Of a stretch of DNA of 64,000 nucleotides, positions 48,541 through 62,608 are shown in pieces. A program made the position numbers and the translations under genes. Source of the DNA: Topomyia yanbarensis (taxonomy: Eukaryota; Arthropoda; Insecta; Diptera; Culicidae); assembly GCF_030247195.1 (NCBI RefSeq), contig NC_080672.1, positions 250,135,709-250,199,708 of the forward strand, given 5' to 3'. The notes beneath the pieces were generated by a model. The model made no database searches and had not been told where the DNA came from. It saw only the letters and a list, made by a program, of their open reading frames with translations. The stretch's first letter is position 1; every line of letters starts with the position of its first letter.

Positions 48541-50596
48541 TTCCAACTTATTTCTCATTCAAACTTCAATCATATATTTTGCGATAAAATCTGGGGTTCA
48601 GCACGATCGTAATTTTTTTCTATGAAGAACACATCAGGGTACGTGGTCCAGAGCAACTATAATTCAAGAACTATTTTTTCAGAAAACTTGTTCATTCGAT
48701 CTTTTTATTGTTTCCGTAGCTATCCGAAGCTACTGTGCGCAAAGATAGTTTAGGAGACTATAATCAAAATACAATGTGAAAAAATACTTTATTTATTATA
48801 TACAATGTTTGGGATGCTGGCCTCCTTTAAACTATTTATAATGTCAAACAGTAGTTTTATAATTAAGACTGAATTATATCACAAATAGTTTTCTTTCGTT
48901 TCCTTTAAGGTTACTAGAGTATATGCTTATTCTAAACCCAATGACGTTTTCACAACACTCTTCCTTTATTTGAAAACAGGTGAAAATTGTTGTCAAGCAA
49001 GATAACATGTTCCATATACATGTGACAGTTTAATAGCTCATAATGTACCCTCTTTACCAAAAAGCAAACATAATTTCTAGCTTCTAAACTGTTTTCAAAA
49101 GGGACAGCCTTTGTACTATCCCTAGGCGGATCTTAAATTGCTGTCTATATTTTGTGTACATGACAGTTGGCAGTACGATTTCACTGATACTAAACATTCC
49201 TCTTAGTCGATATACCTACCACAATTGTCTTGTGAGACGAACGCATACAGTCGTACTACCAGAGTATCTCAAATATTGCCTTAATTAGAATCATTTTTAT
49301 GTAATTTAAGTGCAGCGAATATCTGTTTTCTGAGAAGCTACAACCTGTCGTTTATCTTCCCTACTTTCAAACGGTGTAATAAAGATTAATGTTGCTATCA
49401 GATCCACCATCACAACCTGGTGGAGTAAAAGCTTATGGTGATTGACTCTGTGTATCATGCGAATATGCTTGTAATTAATCTTACTCCATCCGCAGTATTG
49501 TTGATTTCTGACATATTACAAAATTGCGTTGTAAGAATGTTATTTAGACACTTTATGAAATTGGTTGTCCTACAAGTACAGGTTAATAATTTTCCAGCAA
49601 TGTGCGCTTGTAGCTGGAATGTTGTTATAATTTCAAGGATCTAGGCATATCTTTCTGTTCACTACACCATACACAGACTGTCCAAAGATGGAACAGTGCT
49701 ATCTAATACCACAGTGTATTGCCGAGAGAGTTTTGTGACATAAGATTACCATATTCAATCCAAAAGAGCTTCCACATGCCATGAGCTTCGTACACTAAAA
49801 ACGGTATTTGAATAAACGCCAGATACTTTCATTTTGATTTATGCCATCGATAAACTGGATGCAAGGCTCGACTTCACACTCAAAATGCGAGGAAGTGTGA
49901 AGAAATCGCCAGCAAAGGAACAAAGACCGAAAAATTCCATTCAATATCATCGAAAACACAGGGAAATGAGTATCATATCCAACTGTTTCAATTCCTTTGC
50001 AGAGTGAAACTTTCCCTGCGTTTCTCCCCATCCCTTTATATTAGTGGGATAGTGCCGGTTTCATATAAGATTACACCTACTAAAGGCAAAGGATACAGCA
50101 ACCGTGCGAGCCAAAATGGGAAATGTTTTTGCTCCAGAATGATAAAAGCCAGCAACGTATTCGACTACCGGCACAAATGTTATGATATATTGCCACTTCG
50201 AGAAACATCGCGGAAGGTTCAATTTCGTTGATTAAAAGCGCAATGAGAGGATTGAATGAAAACACTTGAGACCTGGAGAAAAAAAAATAGCGGACCCAAA
50301 CAGAACTATTGATGTAAAAGGACTTTCTTGCTCATTTGTCAAGTGAACTCTACTTCAAAGTTGTAGCATTACAACTTATAGTAATTACTATTGCTCTTGA
50401 GAAGACGGGCATAAAAGAATATAGTTTCGATATCCACGGTAACCATACGAAGAAATCATTGATGGAAGTTCCACAGGCTATAAATCTAAGCCGAGCTAGT
50501 GTAATGTTTATTCTGGCTAAAAGATACCTGAGAATCCTGAGTACATACATATATATCTGATCGCGAGAAACTAATACTGCTGCTGCAAACTGCAGC
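48541..50596. other. Spacer without a recognised gene
   Basis: Short ORFs on both strands overlap each other at 49795-50265; none has a motif. No RNA gene was seen. Confidence 0.45.
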
Positions 50597-50598
50597 TA

Positions 50599-51647
50599 CC
50601 GTCATCGGGGGTTACTTTACGCCAAAAATATAACCGTTTGTACATTACACTCAAGAACTACGATCACGCAACTTCAAATTTGATACTGTTCTTGTTTTAC
50701 ATATTTCAGAAGTACCTCCAAAGTCAGTGAAGAGAACTTTTGTAAAATCAAGATTGAGCATCCAATAACCTTGTTTTGAAGAGTCAATAAGTCGTACAAT
50801 GAAAAACAGTAAGCTGCGAAAAAACACTCTTCGTGATATACTTTTTCATAGAGCCTTATGAATAAGACGACCTTGTTTTAGTATTTTTCTAAAAGTAGTT
50901 TTAATTGTGTGCAGGAGTGCAAAGGCTATTCCAGCAGAAACGAGAATGGTCCTGTTATATTCAATAGTCAGCTCAGTTCATCCATCTTTTATGAGATAAC
51001 CATTTCCAATATACTAAGGCCTTTTTTGTTTAGTAAAGTTTTAACCATAAGGTCATTCGCCTACACTGCAGAACTAGTCCCCGCCGCTCTTTCTGTAATT
51101 CCACAACAAATTGCTTCAATACACATAGTTTAAATACTTCTAGAAACGATAGCGTTTTTGTATGTTTGCTCAATTGCAACTACACTACACAACTTGCAAA
51201 TTATCGATTACTGTTATTTTTCAAAACGATCAAACTAGTACGCTAACAAAAATATACTTTGAATTAGAATCAAATTCCAAAATGAGAGTAAATTTTAGAT
51301 CAAATATACAGATTGTGTAATATAGTTAGTTAAAATGGACATATGGTCACCAATTACCAAACAATCAAAAGTACGGGCAAAAAGTACAAACACAAATAAT
51401 TGCATTATATTGCTAGGTTAGTTTCACGTAATCTATATCCTCTTATCTAATAATTTTATTAGTATTAGTTTCAGTTTCAGGACCTACTACGATTACTTGC
51501 AAGCATTTTCTTAAACCTATATCCAATTTTTATATTTGTGTTTAACCAGTGAATAAGACTATGTTTTGCTTTTGTCAAAATATAACGCTAAATTTGAACT
51601 AGAAGCATCATTCTTTAATTTTGGCGTAAAGTAACCCCCGATGACAG
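50599..51647. mobile_element. TA-flanked element, 1049 bp, with 25-bp inverted ends
   Basis: The left end CCGTCATCGGGGGTTACTTT continues ACGCC. The inverted right end differs only at its second base (CTGTCATCGGGG). TA lies at 50597-50598 and 51648-51649. There is no transposase-like ORF. Confidence 0.82.
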
Positions 51648-51785
51648 TATTTGAAATCTGTCTACATACTTCTACTTTACCTGTACTTGTATTTTGCTTT
51701 TCATCGGTGTCAGACTGTCTTAATCAAAATACGCGTGTGTCGATATAAGTGTTGTACGATGGTACTAGAATTAGATGATTTCCAA

Positions 51786-51852
51786 GTACAACCCAATAAA
51801 ACGCTTTTAATCCACTTAACAGTGTGAGGATACATTTCTTGTAACTCACTTC
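51786..51852. repeat. Dispersed repeat, copy 1
   Basis: ACGCTTTTAATCCACTTAAC and the following 40 bp resemble 52870-52925 in direct orientation (AACGCTTTTAATCCATCTCA and so on). Confidence 0.6.
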
Positions 51853-51872
51853 GGATATTATATCCATCATCA

Positions 51873-51911
51873 CTGGTGGATCCAGGGAGGGGACCGGGGG
51901 GGGGGGGGGTA
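51873..51911. mobile_element. Solitary hAT-like terminus with a G tract
   Basis: CACTGGTGGATCCAGGGAGG followed by a 14-nt G run resembles the ends at 2858 and 44461. No matching right end or target duplication was found, so it is a fragment. Confidence 0.5.
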
Positions 51912-52869
51912 GTTTACCATTGCAGGAATACAAAGCATTGTTTTTGTTTTCGCACATTGTAGAAGTAAACAAAAATCTTAAATCTGTTGCTTTGTGCGGT
52001 TACAGTAACCTTATCTGGCCAAGCTAGAGCAAACTGGACTACCGATTTTAAAGATTGAGTTACTTCAGGATATATGATCCGATGTAATCGATGAAGTTCA
52101 AAACTACCAATTATAGAACTGTTGTGGTAAATGCCTATACAATTATCAGTAAATTAGATAATTTTATGTACTAATACATTTCACTGATTTTCCATAAAGG
52201 GAACTGATTGTACCCAAAACAGATAAAATACAGGAAAAACATTCCACCTAGGGGCAATTTTAAGAATATTTGCACATTTTTTCAAATAGTCTGAGCAAAA
52301 AAATTGAAGTTATGTAGTAGTTTCTAAAACAACTCCCCACTATTGTACTAAACTAATTGTTAAACTAAGACTTTTGCTTGATACCTGTAAATTTAACTCA
52401 TACAGTTTTTAAAACTCCCTATTTCATCATCATTTCTGATTCAACGCGAAGTATAAAATACACTTTCGGTTAAGAATATTTCCGATATCACAATCTCGAA
52501 TATTTCAGAAAAATTCCAAGTTAGCACACGTCAAACAAATCGACAATTGGATGATAATTTAGAGTAATTTTGGGAGAGGTACCGCGCATTTCTAAAAATC
52601 AATCCTGCATCAAAATAAACCATACAATATTTGATGAAATCATTTGTATCAATTGCGGCAAGTATCTAAAATACACGAAAAACAGTTTTGTCACGAGAAA
52701 AAAATTCATCAAATTTCCACGATCATTTTAGAAAAAAAAGGTCAACTCGGGAGAGATGCCACTTGTGCGGGTGAGACGCCGAGCCGTTGTTCCAAACTGA
52801 AAAAGGATAAGCAAAAGTATTTTCGAGTTTTCGTTAATCACGGTGTGCCTAAAACCGTCATTAACACAA

Positions 52870-52925
52870 AAAACGCTTTTAATCCATCTCACAGTGTGAT
52901 GAGACATTTCTTATAACTCTTATCA
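52870..52925. repeat. Dispersed repeat, copy 2
   Basis: A direct copy of the block at 51786-51852, continuing into CTTATAACTCTTATCACTCT. Confidence 0.6.
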
Positions 52926-53526
52926 CTCTCTTCTTATATTTTTCACAACCTTATTGGAGAAAGTTGTTTAATAAGCTTTTGTGATATTGTGTAGAAAAAA
53001 GTTGACAATTCCTGTATTTTCTCAATCCGCATTAAAAAACCCTTAAGTATAGCAATTGATTTAGCATTCCCTTTTAACATAAACTGTTGCACGAATGGGA
53101 TTTGTCGTCAAATTTTGGAAGAAGTCGATAAAATAACCCATTGAAAACTACCAAAATATGGGTATAGCTCGATGCAATTAAAAAATATCCCTAAAAAATG
53201 GGATGTACCTATTAATGTTGGACACAGTGAATGATAAGTACAGTAAAGACTTTACAATGAAGCTGTTAAAATATTCTTCTCCTCCCTTGATGTGGTCTGC
53301 TAGCTATTTCTGCATACTTGCATGTTTAAGATAAGGAAAACGTGCTGAAGAAAAAATTTACCCGAATTCAGTCTTGTTCGACTCTTTGAGCTCATCAAAC
53401 ATATTTTCATACCGGGCTGACAAAATTGAGGACTGATCAAATCGGGCCTTCAATGTATTATAATAGATAGGCAGTATTTGAAGAAATTTCTTGTGGACGA
53501 GTGTAGAACGACTTTGTTTCTACTTA
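52926..53526. other. Spacer without a recognised gene
   Basis: AT-rich, only chance ORFs. The neighbouring frame at 52644-52916 is also unrecognised. Confidence 0.45.
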
Positions 53527-53534
53527 CTTGGAGT

Positions 53535-54513
53535 CAGCGGCGTAGTCAGAAATTCGGTTTGGTGGGGATTTGACGAAAATCTGACTTACTGTCCAAATGG
53601 CATAATTACGAAACCGACATCTTTGAAGTTTTAAAATTATGGAGTATCAGTTTTTCAAAAAATTGTAACAGAGTTCCTGTCTTTAGCGAATTTGTAGAGA
53701 CTTTCATTTAAAACAACTTTATTGTAGGCATGAATACTACGTATATGGAGTATATCGAGTTATAAAATGATATTTACGAATTGTTCTTTAATCTAGTTTT
53801 TTTTTCTAAAATAACTTTATATTGTGAGCTCGCCATAACTACTTCTTGGAGGATATAACGCCAAAATTATTTTATCGAATAATGTGCTGTTTAACGTTTG
53901 AAAAATTCATCGAAGATACTAAACCTGCGAAATTGGCGGAACGGAAAACGCCATTTTTCATAAATTCCCCTACTTTTGGAAGGATGTTTTCTCGTTATTA
54001 ATTCTATAACGTTTTCGTCTCAACTCGAAGCATTCCAAAAAAAAACATTTTCAGCAAATGTTGAATGTTATGCAATTTTTCGGTGAGCAGCTCTAAGTTT
54101 CATAGACATAAAAGCAATTCCAGTTTCGATTCCCATAAAAAAGACCCTAATTCATATTACAGTACACCCCTTCAAAACTGAACTCAAAATTTCCTATAAT
54201 TATGATTATGATTGATTTCAGAACTCTGGAATGAGTTTCTATTGGAATGTTTTAGGCAAGTATTTGATATTGATATTATTAGACATCTGTGAGATCTAGA
54301 CCAATAGATCAGTTGCAGATCAGGATCGCATTCCCACAATTTTTCAAAGGTCCTCATGGTGTTTCAAACAATAGGATATCAATGTACTGATCAGATAATT
54401 ATCATTGTAATATTGAATTGAATCAGTCAGCATTTAACTTCAATCCAATCATTTTTTGTGTGTGATGGGGGGGGATGTTTAAACCCCAAAGCATCCTGTT
54501 GGCTACACCATTG
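53535..54513. mobile_element. hAT-type non-autonomous element, 979 bp, 8-bp target duplication
   Basis: The left end CAGCGGCGTAGTCAGAAA and the inverted right end CAATGGTGTAGCCAACAGG share the CAxxGGxGTAGxCA core. A G-run lies inside the right end. A perfect 8-bp duplication, CTTGGAGT, flanks it (53527-53534 and 54514-54521). No transposase ORF. Confidence 0.85.
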
Positions 54514-54521
54514 CTTGGAGT

Positions 54522-57280
54522 TATTCATTTCGCTTTTCATTTTCCGAGATATGTTTCAGATCGATCCGATGGTTCAGAAGGTTCGCGCAAATGAAATTTG
54601 TTGCACCGATAAGTGATCAAGTTTCATCTAGACAACTTGGAATTGTACGGTGGTTATTCTAGCGGTTGCTGATAGAAAAACGAAATACGAAATTCGTTTT
54701 ATCGAAATAATATTCAAATGGATTATTACTATATAGAACAATAAATAGACGAAGAAGGGTAATCCACAAACAACAAGCAATAACTTTTAAAGTATTCCAA
54801 ATATGTATTTCATGTCTTCAGTAAAGTTATTCGCAAAAGTAAAAGCTACAAATTTGCTGAAGGCATTATTTTAATACAATCACATCTAAGAAAATTTGTG
54901 AAAATATCTCACTCTTATGGGGATTAATCAGCAAAATTATAATACCAAAAGAAAGGGAATATTATATGCTTTAAATTCTTCGAAGATACTATTGACCTAA
55001 AATTATCCGTTTTGGCGCTAATAATACATTGAATGTTTTTGGTCTTATTTCTGGCTATGGGAAATGATAAAAATCTTTCGTCCGCATTTAATGTTAAATA
55101 TCTCTTTTGATACTAGTCCGATTTTAACAATATATAGTTCATTCGAAAGGTATTCGTATAAGCTTTCTAAAAATATATAAATTGTTTAGTTGCGTCAATT
55201 TCGGCAGCAAATTTAAAAAAAAAACTGCAGTAAACACGATTTTTGCACCTTCAAACATCCATATCTTGGAATATAAGCATCAGAACCAAAAACCATTTAG
55301 TAGCGTTCTGTCTGGGTGATAGGCCTTTCATTTAAAATTGTTTGGATAAAATCGGTTCAGCCATTGCTGAGAAACACGAATGAGAGTTTGTCCGTTACAT
55401 ACACACACAGATATTGTCCCAAATCGTCGAGCTAAGTCGATTGGTATATATGACTCGACCCTCCGGGCCTCGGAAAAAATCTTGAAAGTTTGAGCGAATT
55501 CTATACATTTCTTTTCTAAGAAATGTAAAAATAACCATCAATTCGGCATTCGAAAGATATAGTATCCAAGCATCTTCTCAGTGAATTTCAAAATGATCCA
55601 TCGATGATTTGAAGTTTTATGACACTTTTCATAAGGCTACCGCCATACACCCACAGATTTGGTCTGATCTTCATAAACAAACAAATATTTATCTACTTAT
55701 TTGGCATTCGAAAGGTATAGTATTCAAGTATATTCTCTACAAATTTGAAAATATTTCATTGACGGAATCGAAAGTTATAGCGATTTGAATTTGTATGCGG
55801 TCATCGATGGGTTTTCTACCAGACTTCAAGCGTGAGTCCATGTTTGTCCATTGATTATTTAGAGTGTTTATACGTGTTGCGGTTTTAAACATTTATTGCC
55901 ATTTATTTACATAAATATATTGTACAAAAGTTCTTATTTATATGCTACACTTAAAAAATGAAAATATGGTTATTATAGTTAATTATAACTAATTGAAAAA
56001 AATGGGTAAAAGTTTGAATGTTTACTTCATTGTTGTTTGATTGTTGATCGATTCCAAATATGTTTTCGTTATTGAACCGGCAGACGTTTCACCAACATTT
56101 TGTTGTTGTACGCTCAAACTATACCGCTTTTGATAGAGTCAACCACAATACACCAATCGCTAAACAGAAATTTGGAATTAACGGTAGTTGTTGCAGTGCT
56201 TTCGCCCCTAGCTCACAGATCGAGAGATAATGGTTGGAGATTGCCATGCACCTTTATTCCTACGTCAGGAGCAGTCCATTGAAGCTACTTGGGACCGTTG
56301 AAGCTTCTGTTTCACTTCAATAACGTGTGTTTAGTCTTTCGCAGACGATCTGAATATATTTCGTGTATAAATCTGAAGAGATGTCAACCTTCAACCTTTG
56401 GGGGGTGCTACGAATTATTACGGACTTACTCTTTCAATGCATTTAAAGGTACACATAAGTAACTTTACAAAAATAAACAATATAGTGGACATTACATCGT
56501 TATATCATAAACATCCTAATATACATTCACTTCACTTCGTGGAGAAAATTGTTGCGGCCAGGACGAACGTTGGTAGACTTGCTATTTCGATGGGTTTCCG
56601 GAGACTAGGCGACGACGAGCTGGACCAGGAACAACTGACGGAGGTTCAAACCGGGTGCTTCTTTCGGTCGGGATCCAGTTGCGGCGGCAACTATGTCGTG
56701 TAACGTGTGGCCTGCGTTTCGATTAAGAGTCCGGGAGTGGTACCGTGTACACAAACTTTCGAGCGCGACTGTGCGCAAACAAATGGGGTTTGTCTCTTGT
56801 TTAGTCTTAATTTTGCATCAGACCAAACAACACTTTTATAACAGTTTTATAACGGCGTCATTTGACCAAATTAGCATTCGCGTCACTCCGGTGAGTTGTT
56901 TTTCCAAAGCACTGAGCCAGGTTTCACTACACTGTGGTCCACTCGATTGATTCGTCCAGAAATTAACAATCTTGTGGTGATTCTGGCGGAACGTGCTTCG
57001 GATCTTTCAGATCCCAATTCAACGTTCTGTATCGCGGGTGAAATACACTATCCCATTGTGATGAAGGAACAACACTGTCGTGGGTCACTCCCTTGACCGA
57101 ACTTTACTAACTGCTCTCCTTTTCGACGCCAGGAAATCCTATTATCTTCTCCTTGCCTCTTGCTGATTATTTACAAATATGTATGGGTTGATGCCCCGAT
57201 AAAAATTTATTTGATCGGATTGGTTGCATCATAACCTTTACATTGTATTTTATTGAATATATTGTGTATCAACAAAAATT
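54522..57280. other. Spacer with a culicine-type dispersed repeat, no recognised gene
   Basis: Around 55385-55500, a short (AC)n run is followed by AAATCGTCGAGCTAAGTCGA and a GACCCTCCGGGCCTCGG block, which I associate with dispersed repeats of culicine mosquitoes. Open frames at 56398-56703 and 56896-57096 lie in a GC-richer patch but show no domain. Confidence 0.45.
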
Positions 57281-57284
57281 TTAA

Positions 57285-57440
57285 ATAAACTATCTGACAA
57301 ATAATTTAAACAATGGATTAAATAAATAGAATAAAAAAATAAACATAGAATAAATAAATAAATAACAAGTGCATAAAAAAATAAATAACAATTCAATAAA
57401 TAAATAAACAACAAGTAATTAAATAAATCAATAAATACTG
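57285..57440. repeat. Degenerate AAATA/AATAAATA simple repeat
   Basis: About 150 bp dominated by AAATAAATA units with interspersed CAACA and GAATA. It gives a spurious Tyr/Phe/Leu-rich frame on the minus strand. Confidence 0.9.
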
Positions 57441-59980
57441 ACGGGCACCAACCGAAGACTACCAAACAAGAAATATACATCCTTCAAACATGTAAACACG
57501 GAAGACATGACATTTATTTCACACTTACACATTTACTTGCAATATTTACAAATATAACAAATTTCTAGGAGTTTATATTAACCCTCCGGAAATGGCTCAC
57601 TGAACGAGCACCCGCTTGTGCCCTAAGACGATTTCGCTATATTTTCAAAGCAGTGTGCACTCAGTGCACTAGCGCGACTGCCGGAAGATTAAGCTGGCCC
57701 AGTGACCACGGATTTATTGTGATCAACGAAACACAAATCACAGGGGGGAGGAGCGGATTCCTTTTCGACTGTCCTGGGTTTGAACTCGTCCAATATGATC
57801 ACCCTATTCTATAATTAAACTATTCAATTGCTGTACAAAGTGCAAATGAATCCTAAATCTACAAAACAAATTGATTGGTTTGTTATTCGTTACATCTAAA
57901 TCGTTACAACTAAAAAAGCAGTCAGTGAATACCTGTTAAGCGAAATACATCACAGAAAAACAGTTTCGTTCTGACCATTCCAAGGGACAGCAATAAAATA
58001 AATCCTATTCGATTGCAAACGGCCAAAATTTATAGTGCAATATGTTAATGGTATACCACAAAACCAAAATTCGTTCAGTTCTGGCATCGGCTTACGGCAG
58101 TCAGCGTCTGGACGCAATCAATACTAGTTGTGGGGTTTACATTTGCTATAGAACATGGTAATCGACTTAATACTGCTTTGAAAAGTAAAAAATTGGATTT
58201 ATCCCATCAGCTCACTTTAAACCAAAGTCAAAATAAACATACACTGTGGGTCAAAAAACTTGGACGACGTTGAAAAAAACCATTATTTATTTCCCAATCT
58301 CATTTCCAAAGATATGCTACAATTATTAAAGAAGTCCATATATATTATGACGGGTCAAATGTCTAGTCCCTTAGTGGCGCCCCCTAACGGTGTTCTACTG
58401 ACTATTTTAGGTAAATTTTACCGAATAAAGTATAGGTCTATTTTGAGTTTCAAGCCCTGGATATTCAAAAGCATGTTTTATACCAAAACAAATAAATTTG
58501 GTATCTATCTCATTGTCCTGATGTGGTTTAAAGGAACAATGACTTCATTTTTGATGTGTTTTGTACTTGTGAGTGCAGGCAGATGGCGTTTCATGCATAT
58601 TTTGTAATTTGCTTTTTCGAGAAAAATTACGAATTTTTTTGGAAAATTGAGGAAAACTTAACTTTCTCACATTGAAAACGAAATTTTATTATTCACTCAA
58701 ATTGTTCTGCGTTGAAAGGTAGGCGCATCTATGACAATTTTATTTAAGACAAAAACTCTAATTTACGACAATAACCTTAAACGCACCATGAAGTACGAAA
58801 ATTTTTTTCAACTATAGGGGCCCCTCCATCCAGTAGTGCCTAGGAGCCCCGACTAGTCTTAAGACGTCCCTGCTTATGACTAGATTATGACACTATGTAT
58901 GCCATAATGTCACTAGATTATTACATGTATTTAAGCAGCAATATTAAAGTCAATATAAAACTAGAAGCTTGTTCTATACCTACATTAAATTTGACTATCA
59001 TACATGTTTTTTCAGCATTGGTCCGGGTTTTTTAACGCACCTAATCGATACGTTTTTACAATTTTTCTAGGTTGAGATTGTCTCATACTGATTCAGAATA
59101 GTTCCAGATATTAGTTAAACTTTGGTCGCAGTTTTCTGTCTTCTCGAGATCTTCTCAAATAAATTAAAGCGGATTCGATCGAAATGATTTGATAAGCAAG
59201 ACGGTTTAGTTCAATGTGTAATATTAGATAATGATTGGGAATATATTTATTTGGAAAAATATAAATATACATGACTTTTTCGCGAAATGAAACACTCGAA
59301 ACGAATGCACATCAATAAAAAGAAGACTCTTACTCCACGATATGATTAACGAGAATATGTAACGAGATCAGGCGAAAGGATTATTCAGCTTGGTATCACC
59401 TTTACAACATCATTAATTCGCAACCCTTGATGCCCTAAAGGTGATTGATAATGATCCTTATAATCATATCTATTTGGTCGGCTCTTGTTGTACATGAGAA
59501 GCGAAGCGCATTGGATATATTATATTAATTAATATTAATACCTTACACAATAACCATCTAGAAACAGCTGGACGTGAACAACACAGTATTTTCAAGTACA
59601 TGCATCCTCAGTCAAATACATATTTTTCATCGGTTTAAAAAGGACGCTACATTCGTACGAAATGCAAGTTTTGAATAAAGACAATTGTTTATTATAAAAT
59701 CTGCATGAGGCAACATTTATGCTTAGAGACGGATGCCGTCCTTTCACGACCTAACTTTAAGACTCTAAAAATTGTGCCGATCATATCTTCATAATCTAAC
59801 TGCTTGAAATCTGTTATTTTAACCATCATAAGGTATATGTCCGCTCGGAGAGACCAATACGGACAACATTATATTTTAGTAAACATAGATAGTGTTGATC
59901 AGTATCACAATGTGCAATTTAGTGTGCAAAGAAAAGGCTCACAGGTTAGCATAGAACATCAAGTTCAGATACTGGAACCC
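57441..59980. other. Spacer without a recognised gene
   Basis: Contains a GC-rich oddment at 58816-58870 (AGGGGCCCCTCCATCCAG and so on) that looks like the end of an old element, and a 115-codon frame at 58260-58607 that starts at TTG and has no recognisable domain. Confidence 0.45.
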
Positions 59981-60056
59981 CTGATGTCTGCCACTGACCA
60001 AGAAGCGATACTAAAACTCCTGATGTCTGCCGCTGACCAAGAAGCAATTCGACCAG
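59981..60056 (+). repeat. 39-bp tandem duplication in a short open frame
   Basis: CTGATGTCTGCCACTGACCA and the next 19 bp are repeated once with three changes. They encode two LMSAxDQEAI units in an 86-codon frame (59804-60064) of unknown nature. Confidence 0.8.
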
Positions 60057-60064
60057 GAATATGA

Positions 60065-61965
60065 AAATACATTGCACATGCATGCCGTGCAGCGATATCA
60101 AGGATCAACAGTGAAAGTGGAAGGAACAATATTTATTTTGAAACTTAACTACTACACATTTTCAAACATCAATGACATACGAGCCCAACGTGCCGAAGCC
60201 CCTAACCAGAATAAAGAAGCAACCGTTCCGAAGTAACGGGGAGGTTGAAGACTAGAATTATCCAATATTGCCATCCAACATATCGTTCATATTGCTGTAT
60301 CTTCAGTTCTAGGAAGCCATCGCCACGCCGATGTGCATATGAAGTAGGAATACATTTTCAGCATAGTAACAACAGTGCACAAAGCAATCCAGCTGTTGAA
60401 AATACGACAGCCAACTTCCACCCCCTTCACGCACATACATTCTGAGCGGTACACGTTTTCCACTGTTCTCAGCTGGCATCGAAAACAAGAAGCAACCATC
60501 CAGCTCCGGCCGTAATTCGTGATATTCAAATTTTCCTATCATTTCCTATCCTTGACATTTTCTCGTTTTACTGCAGCTCGGTTGAAGCGTGATGGCAATT
60601 ACAATTCAACTAATCTGCTGACGAAAAGTGGCTGCTCATGTTCACAATCGACAATGGGTGCTGCTAGGTACTTGTTGGAGCATACGTAATATATGTGTAT
60701 ATCGGACCTAGATCAATTAAACTGTCTCTTTGCACAAGGATTTAAAAAATAATGACTGACAAAATTAGTTGCTCTTGAAATAATTGCGAAAATAATAAAA
60801 TTGATTCGAGAAAAACGAGTTTAAAATTTGAATCGCAGCATCCTATACGTTATAATATGAATTTTTGCCATAATTCTGGCTTATTGCAACATATTTCAAA
60901 TCTGGTAAAAATAGAATGTAGCTAAAGAAACTCTTTATCCAGTGCTCAGATTATCTCAGAATTTTAAGATCTTGCGACTTAGTCCGGTCTGACTCAACAT
61001 CGACCAAATAGAGATGTATCAAGAGAGGTATTCATTTGCTCGATAAAGGAGGTGAACAGTCTCAGCAGGTGAAATGTTGTTTTTCACGATTGTTTTATAA
61101 ATGAAGGAAATGTTTGATACATTTGTGAAAGGTTTATGAATGGGACCGGATAATTTTTTTTAAATACCATTGTTCTTGGCCTTTTTCAAATAAAATATTC
61201 TAGCGTTTTACGTCAATACGTCGCACAGAGGAGTAGCTAGAATGAATTTCTGTCCAATAACCAAAATGTTTTTTTTCGATATTCTATTTAGTAATACTTT
61301 TTAATAGCCAAAAGCAAGAGTAAGTCAAAACTCATTAAAGAAATTTTGCATGGATGCAAAAAAGTGATATTTTTAGGAGTTTTCAATCGTTTTTCATTAT
61401 ATATCTACCAAAATCGTTTTCTAGTGATGATGACTGTGTTAAATTAGACAATATCATAACACACGTATTTGAACATAACCAACTGTTATAACGTTTTATT
61501 CCAAATTTTAATAATAAGAAAGTTACATTATACGGCAAGATCCGAAAAAATTTCAGAATCAGTATTACAAAACAAGATTCTGGGCTATCTAATATACATT
61601 AAAACTCTTCCGAGCATGACCGATCCACAAATTCGAAGCGTTTCGTAAATATTGAAATTTTACTAAATTAAGGTACACCGAAATTCTGTAGGGCCAAGTA
61701 CCATGTTTGGTAAAATGTATCTCTATGAATATGTGCACATTGTGCACAGACGTCCCTTTTTTTCTCCCATTTCCTTTGATCAACTTTTTTTAAACTGGAA
61801 AAACAAATGTTTTCACAAAAATCACCACGAAAATACTGGTATTCGAAAGGATGTAGAAAATTGATCTCTGCACTGGTAGGTGGATAGATGCCAAAGACTA
61901 GTTATTGTCTCTTTTTAGTTCATATTAAGGCATAATAACAATAAGAGCAGCTTTAAAATGTTTTG
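60065..61965. other. Spacer without a recognised gene
   Basis: Frames at 60245-60445 and on the opposite strand overlap completely, and none shows motifs. No RNA gene seen. Confidence 0.45.
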
Positions 61966-61969
61966 GTCA

Positions 61970-62606
61970 GGATTCGACTCCAGTTATTCCTTTGTGCGTC
62001 GTACGCGGATGACCTCACAATCTTCAACTGTGTTATGAATTTGGAGGATGCACATTTCCTGCAGCAACAACTCAACATCTGTAGCATTTGATGCAGCAAC
62101 GATCGAATGCTTTTAAATCCCCAAAATCGTTCTGCAATAACTTTCTCTAAGAAAAAATAAACAATTACCTTTGACTACAATGTATCAGGACTGGAAATTA
62201 CCTGAGAAAGTTCCCTGAAGGATCATGGAGTGGTGTTAGATTCAAAGCTCACTTTCAAACCGCACGTTTCATATTTTATTGGTCGAGCATCGTGTAACCT
62301 AGGGTTTATCTTCAGTACTAGCAAATCATTCACCGATATATACTGCTTCAAAAGCATGTACTGTTCCCCAGTTTGATCATCACTGGAGTACTGCTCGACG
62401 GTCTGGAACCCGCTCTACACAATTGGCTGCAACCGAATCGAAGGTATCCAACACAAATTCATGCGATTCTCTCTGAGAAAGCTTCCTTGGTGCGATGCTT
62501 TCCGGTTTTCTAGCTACGAGAGCCCTAATTGTTGCTGATCTGTTGTCAACACGCATCGACGATCCAGCCTTAACCGAATGTGTTAACGTCCAAGCTAGAA
62601 GAAGGG
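61970..62606 (+). pseudogene. Jockey-clade non-LTR reverse transcriptase relic, 5' part
   Basis: In shifting frames the sequence encodes SYADDLTIFN (RT catalytic block, YADD at 62002-62013), VVLDSKLTFKPHVSYFIGRA, SSLEYCSTVWNP, RIEGIQHKFMRF and LIVADLLSTRIDDPALTECV. These are in the order and spacing of the RT thumb and C-terminal region of Jockey-clade elements. Several stops and frameshifts are present, and upstream RT blocks and the endonuclease are absent, so it is 5'-truncated and dead. A TA-flanked element interrupts it at 62609. Confidence 0.85.
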
Positions 62607-62608
62607 TA

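Noticed and set aside
56398..57096. GC-richer patch with three overlapping frames
   Set aside because: No domain, no clear splice pattern, and frames end in each other. It could be a repeat, but I cannot support a gene.
58260..58607. 115-codon hydrophobic frame that looked like a membrane protein
   Set aside because: Starts at TTG, composition explained by AT-rich DNA, no conserved motif or partner exon.
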